The position numbers were made by a program, and so were the translations under genes. Positions 52,684 through 63,973 of a stretch of 64,000 nucleotides of DNA are shown here, in pieces. Every line of letters begins with the position of its first letter. Position 1 is the stretch's first letter. Origin of the DNA: Mesostigma viride. Lineage: Eukaryota; Streptophyta; Mesostigmatophyceae; Mesostigmatales; Mesostigmataceae. The notes beneath the pieces were generated by a model that made no database searches, was not told where the DNA came from, and worked only from the letters and a program-made list of their open reading frames with translations. The stretch is taken from positions 2,526,317 through 2,590,316 of the forward strand of contig RPFO01000667.1 of assembly GCA_009746045.1 (NCBI GenBank), in the 5' to 3' direction.

Positions 52684-53205
52684 ATGGTCTTTATAATAAA
52701 TGCCGTTGTCAATGCCAGTCAAGAGGAAGCTGTACTGGCGCTCATGCCTTGTTCCCTTGGGCACGCGATGCATGGTTTGCAGGAGACGTCCAGTAGAGAT
52801 GTCTCTGGCCTTCGAGGGTTAGACGACACCGGCGATGGCACCTCCTGCTTGTCAGACGAGGACGCCTTGAAACTGCAGCAGGTCAGTCAAGCCTTGGACA
52901 CCCTGGAGTCACAACTGCGTCAACTGGATGCCGTGGATTTCCAGCACCGTGTAGAAAAAGCTGCTGCTCTGGCCAGCATTGATGAGAGCCGGTCTGAGCT
53001 CGCCCAAGTTGTCCAAAACGCGCGCAACAGCTTGAGCCACAGCGGCAGCGGTGGGGACGCCAGCAGGTCTTCCAGCAGCAGGGCGCTGGCTGTCCTGCAG
53101 GAGACGATCGACTTCGCCACGGGTGCATCATCTGCCAACTCGGGCCGGTCACGCCCCGCGTCGGAGGCCGGCGACCTGGTGTCCATGCTCATGGGGGTAG
53201 CACCG
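52684..53205 (+). CDS. Unknown membrane protein, exon 1
   Basis: 174 codons from Met at 52684. After a short hydrophobic start, ETSSRDVSGLRGLDD begins a Ser/Asp-rich part. Residues about 60-120 (DALKLQQVSQALDTLESQLR, AAALASIDESRSELAQVVQ) have heptad-like Leu/Val spacing and may form a coiled coil. A Ser-rich segment with SRSSSSRALAVLQETIDF follows. Ends phase 0 at MGVAP with donor G|GTGGGT. No signal peptide is obvious; the first ~20 residues are hydrophobic (VFIINAVV), but this could be non-coding. Confidence 0.65.
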
Positions 53206-53769
53206 GTGGGTGCTCACACATGTTCACATCACTATGTTGTTCATACAACTGTGCCAAGTGTGCACGCATGCTGGTAGGTTCTGTGCCATGGCCGGCGGCG
53301 TGTCTGCCTCGGTGCCGTCGGGCTACGCTGCGGTATCCACCCACGCGCGCATAGACTCGATGGTCCCACATGCTGAAACCACGCACCTTCCCTCCCGGCA
53401 CCCCCGTCTCTTCTCAGCTGCGTTGTGGTTTGGCGACCCTTGGTGAAGAGGTGCAGGATGCGGTAGTTGTCACCGTGGGCAGCGTCAGCCACAACGTAGA
53501 GCGTGGCTGGCAGCTTGATGCACCGGTGCGTGGGCAACGGGCCGTCGCTTCTTCTCCCATTCTGGTTCCGCGTCCTGGGGCAGCAGGCACAGTGATGCCA
53601 TGTGGTGCAAGCGGCCTTGCATGGCCATGTCGCATGAATGCATCGCTGGGTGCTCACACCACCACATACCCATGGACCATCGGCATCCCCCCCCCCCCCT
53701 TGCCACCTTCTCAACCGTCTCGCAGTGCCTTTCCCGCGACACGTGCCGCATGCGAGGCCCCCTTCCCCC

Positions 53770-54090
53770 ATCGCATGTGTGGCTACCTCCCCCCATCTCA
53801 TGCGCGGCCCCCTCCCCCCATCTCATGCGCGGCCCCCTCCCCCCATCGCATGCGCGGCCCCCTCCCCCCATCGCATGCGCGGCCCCCTCCCCCCATCGCA
53901 TGCGCGGCCCCCTCCCCCATCGCATGCGCGGCCCCCTCCCCCATCGCATGTGCGGCCCCCTCCCCCCATCGCATGCGCGCCCCCTCCCCCATCGCATGCG
54001 CGGCCCCCTCCCCCCATCGCATGTGCGGCCCCCTCCCCCCATCGCATGCGCGCCCCCCTCCCCCCATCGCATGTGCGGCCCCCTCACCCC
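53770..54090. repeat. ~26-bp minisatellite in intron 1 of the second gene
   Basis: About 12 copies of CCCATCGCATGCGCGGCCCC(CTCC), with variants TCTCATG, TGTGCGG and shortened GCGCCCC. GC-rich; contains GCATGC. It sits just upstream of the exon 2 acceptor (54131). Confidence 0.9.
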
Positions 54091-54131
54091 GTCTCGTCCG
54101 CTTGGATATCTCCATCTGTGCCCGCGCGCAG

Positions 54132-54376
54132 GAAGGGGTCCCCATCGGCAAGACGTTTGCGGGCCTGGGCGCGCGCGCCTACCTGGCCAGGGAGCGCGCG
54201 GCCGCAAGCGTCGGCACGCGCTCGCAGCCCACCTCGGCGCGCTCCTCTGCATCCGCGGTGGCAGGTGGGGCCGCGTCGGTACGCAGCTTTGCGGACGGGT
54301 CCTCCCCTTCGTACACGGCGCAACAGCCGGCCTCGGCGCAGGCAGGCCAGAGCAGCACGTTCACGCCTGCCCAAAG
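54132..54376 (+). CDS. Unknown membrane protein, exon 2
   Basis: 245 bases, phase 0 to 2. Codes EGVPIGKTFAGLGARAYLA then a Ser/Ala-rich low-complexity stretch with SVGTRSQPTSARSSASA. Acceptor CGCGCAG|GAA. Donor AAAG|GTGGGT. Confidence 0.65.
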
Positions 54377-55455
54377 GTGGGTGGCAGCTTGCAATGTTGG
54401 GATCCTACCACCTGGGTGCTTCGGCTTCACAAGGCAACCCTTGTTGGTTTCCGATCACGTTGTGGGCACCATGCGTCTGGGAAAAAAAAAGCCATCGCGC
54501 GCATCTGTGGACAGGTAGCTATCGGGGCCCTGTGGCTCCCGTGCACGGTCAGGGCGGTCATGGTGGGCGTAGGGGGCCATGGGATGGCCGTGGCACGCCT
54601 CTTCTTCTCGAGACGGCCTGTTCTTGTGGAAGACACGGGCTTCCATGGCTTTGTGTCACCGTCCGTGACACGTGTCAAAATATGTGTATGGGCCCTGAAG
54701 CCCTGAAGCCCTGGCGACTTGAAGCCCTCAAGGCAAGCTTCAGGGTGGAAGCTGCTCTAGGCGTGCCGGTGCTTGCGAGCAGTTCAGGCATGTCCCTCCT
54801 TGGATAGTCCAGCTTGCCCCTGGTAGCCTGCAGTGACAAACGTAATGCGCTCTAGGCTGCCGTAGTTAGCAGCAGCAGTGCATGGTGAACTTCTGACAGT
54901 ACTGTTATGTTGTAGTTGTGACATCTCTAGTACTTACGTCACGCTGACGGTCATCATGGCCTTGGCCACAGACATGGGTAGGTGGGTGATGGGCAGGGTG
55001 TACGTGAGGGAGGAGGGAGTGCTCGGTTGTCTGGGAAGCGATGCTGGCTTGCGTTTGTGGGGTGATTCACTGAATTGGTTTCGTCCAAATATACTGGACA
55101 TCCACCTGCCCTTTGGCTGTTGTACTCGTGTGTCTGCTGCCGCGGTCACTGACGCACAAGTAAGTGCCCTACATAAACCATCTCTCATTTCACCCATCAT
55201 TTTTTTGGAATGTTCACTTCCATCAGGTGCCTCACGTGCCCCTCTCCGGTTGGATGTTGTGTGCCCTGGTGCGTCAGCACAGTTTGTGTTCATGTGGGCA
55301 CAAGTCGTTCATGAGGGTCATGTTTGCAGTCATTGATGCGTCTGTTTGAGGGGTGTGGTGGATGAAGGCTGCTGCCGCATGTGCTTTTGCCTGTGATTGT
55401 CAGGGCTGTTGTTGTGTTTTCTTTTCATTGTGCGCATGTGTGTTGGTGCGCGCGC

Positions 55456-55580
<125 letters not shown>

Positions 55581-55944
55581 ATCGCGCGCGTGTTTGTGAG
55601 TGCAGGGGCGGGGCTTGAATTCGGTGTACGTTGCTAGTGCGTAGCAAGGTACAGTGAGGAATAGAGGGAGGAGGCGTATGGGCTTCCATTGCGCCGTGGT
55701 CATGGAGAGATGGTGCGGATGCTTCTTGTAATGTGACGGGGAGTTGGCCACAGCAACAGGAAGCAATGGAAGAGGGGAGCAGCAAGAGCTCTTGCAAGCC
55801 ATCAGCCCACCGTGCCGTGCCTGTGTGGGTGCAAACAAGGGAAATCATACCCCTTTAGAGGGTCGCCATCCCAAAGCCTAGGACGCAAGTGCGCTGAACA
55901 TGGCTTCGTGCATGCCTGTGCTTCCATCCCTTGGGTGCCTGCAG

Positions 55945-56457
55945 GTACCGCCCCAGCAAGCAGCCTCAGGACGAGGACCTGTACGGCCCCTACTCGGTCT
56001 ACGGCACGTTCGACGCCGACAACACGTCTGCGTCAGGGGTTGCGGGCACCAGCGGGCGGCGGGGCCCGACGGCTACCACCAGCACACCTGCACGTCCGGT
56101 TGCGGTTGCCACAGCCAGCAAGACGCCTGGGAAGGCAGCGGCCGGGAAAGCCAGCGGTGCGGGTGAAGGCAGCAAGGTCAAGGACCTGGGAGTGGTGTCC
56201 CGCTCCTGGGGCCTGTGGGCAATGACGGCGGGCATGGCCGCGGTGGGCATGGCGCTCGTCATGGGGGGGCCGAAGAAGGGCCACCGCCGCGGCCGCGGGC
56301 TGCCCCACCACCACAGTAGCGGGGACCACACGTGGACCGCGGAGAGGCAGCGGCAGCACGTGACGGCGGCAGCGGCCACCGCGGTGTCAGACAACCTCGC
56401 GCGGTCGCAGCTGACAGCGGCACAGAAGGAGGCGGCCGAGGCGGCGCGCGCAGCCAG
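55945..56457 (+). CDS. Unknown membrane protein, exon 3 (membrane segment)
   Basis: 513 bases, phase 2 to 2. YRPSKQPQDEDLYGPYSVYG is a Tyr/Pro-rich segment. It is followed by a Thr/Ser/Ala linker and VVSRSWGLWAMTAGMAAVGMALVMGGPKK, whose middle is a clear hydrophobic helix (about 18 residues) ending at a basic GPKKGHRRGRG, consistent with the positive-inside rule. After it comes a His-rich bit (HHHSSGDH) and a helical, Ala/Gln-rich coiled-coil-like region (RQRQHVTAAAATAVSDNLAR). Acceptor TGCAG|G. Donor CAG|GTAGGC. Confidence 0.7.
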
Positions 56458-57252
56458 GTAGGCATGGCTGCGTGCGAGCTGCGCGCTCAAGTGACCGCTC
56501 CTGTAGACGCGACTGTGAGCCAACGCGGTCTTGTCTGGATCACATGGTTCGCAATTGTTGTGGTGTGATCCAATTGTTGGCGCACGGGGTGCTTTGTTTG
56601 GGAGGGCAGGGGATGATGACGCGTGCATGAACAGTCTCTAGGGGTTCATCGCCCCGCACAGCTCCCGTGGTGGCCCGATGCCCCAGGATTGCCATTGGAT
56701 GTTGTTGCGTGGTCGACAGGCACTGCAAGGCAGGCATATCGTCTTGGACGTGAAACGCGCCGCTTCTTCCTTTACAAAAGCATGGAGATGTTGATGGCAG
56801 ACGTCTCTTGTGAGCGGCGGCTTGTCCGGCTGGCCTCAGGCAGGGTCCTTGCGCCCAGTGTCAACAGTGTGGATCGTTGGCTTGACTCGGGCAGCTGTGT
56901 GGCATGCGAGGTTTGCCGTAGTTTGCAAGCAGTGAGGGCTAAGCAAGCGTGGAACTGTATCCCCCTAATCTGCTTCTTGCAGTCATGGGAGAGGGGCAGT
57001 GTGTGCAGTTGATTGATGGGTCTGATGGTGCGTAGTGGGATGCTTGGGTTTCAGCTTTTTTTTTTGCTGGCTGACCTGTGCATGCACAAGCTCCATAGGT
57101 TTGGACTATGGTAACGGGGCTTGTGCAGGTTTCTACTATTTCAAGATACTATGGGAGGTTTTCTGAAATGAAGGTTTCTCTTCAATTTAGCCAAGGATCG
57201 TCTGTGTCTCATCATGCTGTACACCCTCTTTGATCTCTGGCTTGCATCGCAG

Positions 57253-57397
57253 GGAGCAACGGCGGGCAGCCGCCAAAGCTAAATCTGATTCAGCGCCTGT
57301 CAGTGTTGCTTTGCCGAGCTGCGTTACTCGACAATACTGCAGTCCTGGTGATGGGGCATGTGAGACAAGACCAGACGTTTTACGCGGGAGAGGATAG
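57253..57397 (+). CDS. Unknown membrane protein, exon 4
   Basis: Continues the helical region as EQRRAAAKAKSDSAPVSVAL, then a short Cys-containing tail (three Cys) to a TAG stop at 57395. Acceptor ATCGCAG|G, with a TTTGATCTCTGGC pyrimidine-rich lead. Confidence 0.6.
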
Positions 57398-57399
57398 TT

Positions 57400-58535
57400 G
57401 GAGGATCTTATTGAGTGGTTCATCCATTAGCCATCCCACGCCGGATCTTGTGACAACTGGTGACCACTCAAAGCTCAAGCCTGCCTGGATGCTTGCCGCG
57501 ATACCAGTCTCTGATTAGCCATGACTGAATGGGATGGCAGTGGTTAGCATTGTACACAAATATGGCTGAGACCAAGTGGATCCGTATGTGGATTGGGTTC
57601 ATGGTATATCAAGGAGACAACCTGTGAAGATGCAAGTACTGGCTTTTGTGATTGAAGTTTTTAGCTATGTGTGCCTGTTTTTCTAGCATCAAACTAGTTC
57701 GTAACGTTTATTTTTTTACTTAACCCGTGTTTTTTTTTTAGAACGCGATATATTGCGTTGTGAGCTATTTATAGAACACGTCATAACATCTAGGGGGAAA
57801 AAATTGTCATAGTCATGTGTATACTTTCCTGAAAGCCCATAAATCAAAGGATTTTTTTAGCTACTCAGACGTACAAAATGGTAATTCATTAGAGAGATAC
57901 ACTGGTTTGAATACAGGCGGGTCTGACCATGAACGTGATTTGTTGACCCTAGGTCACAAGTCATGTGCTTATTCACAAATGGTTCATGAAAAAAATCTGG
58001 CTTCTTGCACGAGCTATGGGCGACATATGCAGCAGGCTTTGTGGAACAAAACTCAGGCCCATTGTGCCACTGGAGCTATTTTTCATTAGCAGCACAAACA
58101 CAACGCAGCACAACGCAGTGGGAAAAGTGAGAGCCCTTCACAACATGACGAAACGACACGAGCCCCATAAACGGGGCCATAATGAGCTAGGAGGGTCAAA
58201 ACGTTGAAAATAGGTGTTGTATAAGTTATACAGCATCAAACATGCATCAAACATCATGACTGGATGACATAATATGACTGAATCAGGCAGCCATAGCCAC
58301 AGCATCATCCACTCTCACAACGTGTTGAGCACATGCCTCGTGGGAATGGAGGTGCTGAGTTTTCATTCCATAACGCGTGCAATACTGAAAGAAAGAGGCA
58401 CGTGTAATGCAAGGCTTGGATAGGTTGAGTGATCCATGAGCTTACATGCAGGCAAAGATGACGCTGGAATGCATGCTAGCAAACAGTGGCAAGATGCTAA
58501 CAACACATGATTATACACCATTGCGACAGAATCCA
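57400..58535. other. Stretch without recognised genes
   Basis: Downstream of the second gene, AT-rich. Short frames only. No polyadenylation signal that I would assign. Confidence 0.4.
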
Positions 58536-58776
58536 TCGTCCGCGCCCTCCTTAAGGAAGCTTTCGAGCAGCACGTGACCCCCCTTGCCACAGATGTGGCG
58601 GCAATTGGAGGCACGCTGGCTGGCGAGCTTCCCACCATTTCCACCGCCACCTCCACCATCCTCGCCTCCTCCACCGCCACCCTCCCCTCCTCCGACGCCA
58701 TCACCGCCCAGCTCCGCGACATCGACCAGCGCCTCAAGGATAATGCAATCGCTATCGAGGTCCTGCAGAACACGGC
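58536..58776 (+). pseudogene. LINE ORF1 internal fragment
   Basis: Codes ESIVRALLKEAFEQHVTPLA, then ATDVAAIGGTLAGEL and ITAQLRDIDQRLKDNAIAIEV, the middle of the ORF1-only LINE protein. The uninterrupted CTCCTTAAGGA here is the empty form of the TTAA site hit in copy D. It is cut at 58777 by the LTR of the Ty3-type element. Confidence 0.7.
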
Positions 58777-59470
58777 TGTAACGACTAAAAATGTTGTGTT
58801 TGCAACAGCCTCAGTTTCAACATTGATGTGAAAAGATCTTTATACCTGGGTTGGAGTCGCGACAGATAACTTCACGTCCAGAGAAGCAATGAAGATGGAT
58901 CTTCAACAGTTAAGGGAATGAGTCCCCACCCTTGTTAGACACAACAGACAATGTTATATCCAAGTCGACTATCTGTTGAAGTTATAGTTGACTTTTGGCA
59001 AGGGTTGTTTGATTGATGAAACAAGGAAACCCTTGAATTACACCATAGCTTTAGCTTCTTACACGCACACATGCAGCCGCCACAAACAGGATAAAAGTCA
59101 TCGTGCACGCAGAGTCGGCTCAACCCTAACCCGGAAGGACCAATCAAAAGTGAGGATCACTCAAGATAAGATCTTAGCTCCGAATCCTCAACACAACACA
59201 AAGCCAGCACATACGAAATCTCCATGACCTGGAACCAATCCACCAGGTACAACGGTATTAAAGAGAATCTATGACTGACTGAACAAAACCATGCAAAGTA
59301 CCCTACGTGGATCAGGCCACGACCAATGAGGGTAGAACAATAATTCGACAGATCTCAGCAGGCCCAATATCTCAGACGTCGAAGCCTCCTAACTTCCAAA
59401 TAATTGTCCTAAAGAACTCATAATAAGATCAACAGTAGGAAAACTTTGGATGTAACATTTGGTTGTTACA
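58777..59470 (-). repeat. 3' LTR (694 bp) of the Ty3/gypsy element
   Basis: The ends are TGTAACAAC (from 59470, minus) and GTCGTTACA (ending 58777), a TG..CA LTR with a short inverted TGTAACRAC terminus. The polypurine tract precedes it directly. Confidence 0.8.
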
Positions 59471-59485
59471 TATCTCCCCCTCAAG
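59471..59485 (-). other. Polypurine tract
   Basis: Minus strand TTGAGGGGGAGATA immediately before the LTR start TGTAAC; primes plus-strand synthesis in LTR retrotransposons. Confidence 0.8.
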
Positions 59486-61122
59486 ACAGGAACTCCCAGT
59501 TCCTAGAAGCCAAGAAGAATAAAACAACAACCTCCACAAAACAACACAACAATAAACAGGAAGTCCACCACCTCTTGGGACAAGCAAGTGGGTTTTTACA
59601 TCCCCAAAGGGCCTCCTATCTCATTCATCTGATCATGTCAACCCTGAATAAGACAAATTCACCCACAGATGAAATGTCATCAAGTGACTAACACACAGGC
59701 AACCATGCCTGGATAATACAACTGCAAGACTACCATGAACTCAGAACTGTCATTGCTGGAAATCTGGACTGGACATCAGAACTGGCCTCCTCCATTCTGG
59801 ATCCCCACCTCACTCCACAGCCCATCTCCAACCATCCTGGAACCCTTCACAAGTGAACCAATCCCCCTTCTTCGTATCCTTCCCCCTCGTTCCAAACACT
59901 GGGAAATGCTCCACCATGGACACCAGATCTGGCCAGTTCCTGCTGACCTGAATAGCCAAGCAGGTCTCAGCAGCCTTGCCCAACTCAGCTGAAAACCTAC
60001 TGCACTGGGCAGGGTAGGACAGAGTGACCACAGCCTGTCGGAGGGGTCGAAGACCCAGCCACTGGCAGTCTTATGGCGACATAGCCAGCTGCTATAGGCC
60101 CACCACAGCTGTAGAAAGGCCTTGATAGGCCCCCACCTGGCCCCAAGATGGGTACCAGCACCCTCAAGGCGTGAGCCTGGCCCTCAGCTCGTTAGGGAAC
60201 TTTGGTAACTGCAGCCCCACAAAGACCGTGCTGTCCTTGTGTGGAAAACAAGACATCACAGAGCAGCTGGACGACGGAGTCATGTCAAACTCTCCCTGCT
60301 TGACAGCTGCTCAAGTAGCTCAGTGTAGGTCTGGGAATATCCAACTGGCTTGAGCTCTGCAAAGGCGAGTCTCAGGTCACTGGGCAGAGCCATCAAGTCC
60401 TGGCCCTCCACCGGCCTCATGTCAAACGAAGGCCACGGGTACACTGCAAAGACGGTGTGCATAATGTAAGCCACCATGGGTGAACCAATCTCACAAGACT
60501 GGGGGGCAGACAGTCAGGGCCAACTCTACCATACCCTCAGGTACTAGTTCACCCTCCTCCACCACTGTCTGGTCGATGCCTGCATGGCTGTGTACAAGGA
60601 TTTACACCACTCGCACTGTCCAGGGCACATTACGGTGGTCCAAGAACTGCTCCACCTGTTTTGTTGGGACAGGACCTGGGCAAGTGTACCACCACCTTAG
60701 GGGGTGGAGGAGCCTCCGTAGAGGAGGGACTGAGGCCACCGGTGGGGATAGCCTCCTGAGCTACTGGAGCCTCAGAAACTGCAGGCACAGCAGAACCCAC
60801 AGTGGAATGTGCCCAGCCCTCAAGTGTTCTGCCATCTGAGTAACCAACCCTCCACATGATCAACCTGATATCAAGGCCCCGTGACGCTGCTCGTGCCGTT
60901 GCTGATCATGTACCATACGCTGGAACAGGTTGAGAAAATGGGCTTCCACGAACCCAGCGTCTTCCTGGATCGAAGGGCCCGGGCTCTGGGGCCAGCGTAG
61001 TCGTGCTGAAAGACATACGTAGCCCTCACGTCCTCTTGGGTTGGCAGGTGGCCTGGGTGTCCCCTCAGGATGGGAGTCGGCCATGGCTGGCAACCACAGA
61101 CACACAGCACCAAAAAGAGGCG
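59486..61122 (-). other. Post-pol region of the Ty3/gypsy element, no intact ORF
   Basis: 1.6 kb between the chromodomain and the LTR. Broken frames on the minus strand (for example 60860-61105 with QRMVHDQQRHEQRHG; 60630-60863 Pro-rich) hint at a decayed additional ORF. I do not recognise a domain. Plus-strand frames are weaker. Confidence 0.45.
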
Positions 61123-61390
61123 TTAGCAGTGCTCACTGGGAGCTATGAAGGGGAGCACACCGCTCAGAGCCCATGACATACCACTCAGGCAAGGTGATCC
61201 ATGACGCTGACAATACTCTAGTACAGCAGAGTGACTGTTGGTGAGATCAGACAACCACAGCCACGTAGCAGTCACCTCTAGCTCTCCCTTCCAGTGTACC
61301 TTAAACTGCAACTGTTTGTACGACCTTTCCCCTTCACCCTGTGAGCCAACAACCGCTCCACTTCATAGATCTTCTCCCCCTCAGAATCCA
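61123..61390 (-). pseudogene. Chromodomain of the Ty3/gypsy integrase
   Basis: GEKIYEVERLLAHRV at about 61380-61335, then after a one-base break QFKVHWKGELEVTATW and LEYCQRHG. This is the chromodomain pattern (Y-x-V-E, W-K-G, then A-T-W). Chromodomains at the integrase C-terminus direct chromovirus insertion to chromatin marks. The break lies in a GGGGAAAGG stretch. Confidence 0.75.
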
Positions 61391-61447
61391 ATTCATAAGG
61401 CAAAGGGGCAGACAATCTGCCTGGTAAGGTGTTACGCCTGTACAGCT

Positions 61448-62202
61448 TCAGCTGGCTAGGTGAAAAATATTATTCCTGAGCTTCCAGTGAGAAGGCACTG
61501 GACCTGGACCACTGTACCATAGTGAAGGTGCCAACACTGGGTAAGGACCCAACCAGAGTGGTTGCAGTTTCCTGCATTGCTCCTTCTCAGGCAGCACTCT
61601 GTTGGCTTCCAACAACACCAAGTCCCCAGGAGCTACAAAGGAATGACTGGCCACCGTTTGCTGCCAGGCGTTAGTCAGGTACTTGTCCTGTGTCCTCAAC
61701 AGCTGGGTAGCCACAATGCTGTGAGCCTCCTGGAAGGAAGCCAACAACTGCTGGACTGAACCAAGACGTCGCTGGAAAGGGCCTTCAGCGTCTCTGTCAG
61801 GCAGTTCCAAGTCGAATGGTGTCAAGGGACACTGGCCATTGCAGATCACGAAGGGGGACATCTGGTGAGGAGCCAGAGGAGAGTTGTTGATTGCGAACTC
61901 TATGAAAGGTATCTTCTTGTCCCAGTCCTTGTTGTCGTGGTACAATAGTGCTTTTGACACTCCCTGACAATTCTGTTCATCCTCTCCACCGCCCCAGTAC
62001 TGGCACACCTGTATGCCACACCGAATGCCAGCTTAGTGTCTAGGATGTCAAAGAATGACTTCCAAAACCCTGACAGCCAAAGGGGGTCCTGATCAGTGAT
62101 GATCACTCTAGGCATGCCGTGCAGACGGTAGATCTCCTTCATAAACAAATCCACACACTGTGCAGCGGTGAGATGAGTATTGCAAGGAATCAGATGGCAC
62201 AT
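61448..62202 (-). pseudogene. Integrase catalytic core end and C-terminal domain
   Basis: Frame 62202-61900 has the second catalytic Asp in ITDQDPLW and the Glu in TGAVERMNR, about 35 residues apart, with an additional Cys-rich end. Frame 62008-61448 continues with IPFIEFAINNSPL, MSPFVICNG, a helical linker and GDLVLLEANRVL, the start of the C-terminal SH3-like region, ending at HWKLRNNIF. The two frames overlap by ~100 bases, indicating a small indel. Confidence 0.75.
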
Positions 62203-62869
62203 CCTGGAAGCCTGTCCATGACCACAAGGATCCTGTCATTGCCACCATCTGACATGGGAGACCACAGATAAAATCCATAGTCACACTGATCCAAGGGCGC
62301 AGGGGAATGGGCATAGCCATGGGAAAGATGGGCGTGGCTTGGTTCCTGACCTTATTTCTCTGGCAGGAGTCACAGGAATCCACATAGGCCTTAACATCCT
62401 GATAAAGGCCAGGCCACCAAAACCTCTGCTGCACCTCATGAAGTAGCTTAGCATAACCAGGATGACACGCAGTCACATCGTCATGGAAACAATGTAACAC
62501 TGTGGGAATGGCCATCTCAGGCACATACACTTTTCTAGTCACCGTGTGCTCTGCATCATGAGTGTGAACATACAGAACGCCCTCCCAGTATTCTACAGGT
62601 CTATTGCCAAAGTTGCCCCTCTGGATAGCTGCAGTAGCCATGTCCTCCGTCTTGGTGAAGGCCTTGATGACGTCCAGCAGGGAAATATTTAAAGGATTAG
62701 GCAACACCAGGTCCTTGTCAGGTCCCAGGGGCTGCATCTGCATCTCCTCTTCCTGCCCAGGGCTAGCCACCAACTGCTTGGATGAGACAGTAGTAGCTAT
62801 AGGCCCTTTTGACCTTGCCATCACCTGAGAGGCCAACACCTTGGACCGGCCTACCAACACAGGGTCCAT
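62108..62869 (-). CDS. Integrase zinc-binding domain and first catalytic Asp
   Basis: 253 codons. The HHCC zinc-binding domain reads HDDVTACHPGYAKLL then YVDSCDSCQRNK. The first catalytic Asp is in VTMDFICGLP. The first ~90 residues are a spacer between RNase H and integrase. The last ~40 are out of frame; true coding passes to 62202-61900. Confidence 0.75.
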   Translation of the reverse strand: MDPVLVGRSKVLASQVMARSKGPIATTVSSKQLVASPGQEEEMQMQPLGPDKDLVLPNPLNISLLDVIKAFTKTEDMATAAIQRGNFGNRPVEYWEGVLYVHTHDAEHTVTRKVYVPEMAIPTVLHCFHDDVTACHPGYAKLLHEVQQRFWWPGLYQDVKAYVDSCDSCQRNKVRNQATPIFPMAMPIPLRPWISVTMDFICGLPCQMVAMTGSLWSWTGFQDVPSDSLQYSSHRCTVCGFVYEGDLPSARHA

Positions 62870-63468
62870 GACCCACTTCCTGGGCCTACCTCTGCTGCGC
62901 CTAGCAGGGCTCCCTCACCTGGCTGCACTGTGGGAGTGGGCACCACACCTTCAGGACTTCTCCTAAGACTGTCAGACAGTGACTGGACACCCTCCTGGAC
63001 GCCTGTCAACTCTGGGACAGAGCCCTGGTCGATGAGCATCACGGGACCACCGTTATTCCCTACAGGTGGTGTCAACAGTTGAGAAACCTTCTGGTTGTTG
63101 GCCTGAGCTCTAGTCAAGGCTCCACACTCTACCACAGAAATCAGGGCAGCACAGATGTCCAAGTCCTCATGAAAACTTCCCATCAAATCCCTCCTCCTGG
63201 ACAGGGCGTCAGGCACCACATTCTGCGTACCAGGAATGTACCTCACAGAGAAAGGTCCAAACCCCCCCAGGAACTCCATCCATCCAGCCATCCTCTTACT
63301 CATCCGGGTCTGTTCCAACACATGTACCAAGGGCCTGTGGTCAGTCATCAGGGTAATAGACTCGTTGCCCTGCCCATCCTGGCGCTGCTGGCCACAGAAA
63401 ACTGAGCCCCCTTCAGTAGGTGTTCCCACTTGTGACAGGCCACCACCAATCCCAGCAGCTCTGCTCAT
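62851..63468 (-). pseudogene. RNase H domain end and connection to integrase
   Basis: ITLMTDHRPLVHVLEQTRMS, GFGPFSVRYIPGTQNVVPDALSRR are the end of the Ty3-type RNase H, with the last catalytic Asp in PDALSRR. A spacer with little similarity follows. The first ~15 residues are out of frame. Confidence 0.75.
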
Positions 63469-63973
63469 GAACAGGGTAGTTACGTTCTGCAGACGTCATA
63501 CTCCTGGACATGTATTCCACTGGTTGAGGGCCCTTACCATGATCTTGCATTAGTACTGCACCAATAGCACCCTGTGAGGCATCAGACCTAACCTGGTATG
63601 GCAAGTCTGGGTTGGGGCCCACCAACAAGGGAGCAGTGGTAAGCTTCTGCTTCAACACATCAAAAGCTTGCTGGCATGCTGCAGTCCACTCAAAGGGAAC
63701 ATCCTTCTTGAGCAGGGCTAACAGGGGACCAGAGATGGCCGCCATGTCAGGGATGAACCGTCGGTACCAGCCCACCAGGCCCAGAAAGGATCTGACATCC
63801 TGAGCTGACTTCAACACAGGCCACTCCAAAACAGCAGAGACCTTGCTGGCCTCAGGAGTCATACCTGCAGCGCTCAGCTGGTAGCCCAGAAACTTCACCT
63901 CTTGGCCCCACTCCACCTTGGACCTCTTCACCGACAGATGATACTGATGGATCACCTTAAGGACCTCCTCCAC
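63413..63973 (-). CDS. Reverse transcriptase thumb and RNase H start
   Basis: Starts inside the RT (VKRSKVEWGQEVKFLGYQLS), then VRSFLGLVGWYRRFIPDMA, the Ty3-type connection, and FEWTAACQQAFDVLKQKLTT. RNase H begins with QVRSDASQGAIGAVLMQ. Frame is lost at about 63440, after NYPVHEQSCW. Catalytic YxDD lies beyond the window edge. Confidence 0.8.
   Translation of the reverse strand: MEEVLKVIHQYHLSVKRSKVEWGQEVKFLGYQLSAAGMTPEASKVSAVLEWPVLKSAQDVRSFLGLVGWYRRFIPDMAAISGPLLALLKKDVPFEWTAACQQAFDVLKQKLTTAPLLVGPNPDLPYQVRSDASQGAIGAVLMQDHGKGPQPVEYMSRSMTSAERNYPVHEQSCWDWWWPVTSGNTY

Noticed and set aside
53485-54252. 255-codon minus-strand ORF with GRGPRMRWGEGAAH repeats
   Set aside because: Generated by the 26-bp minisatellite in an intron of the plus-strand gene.
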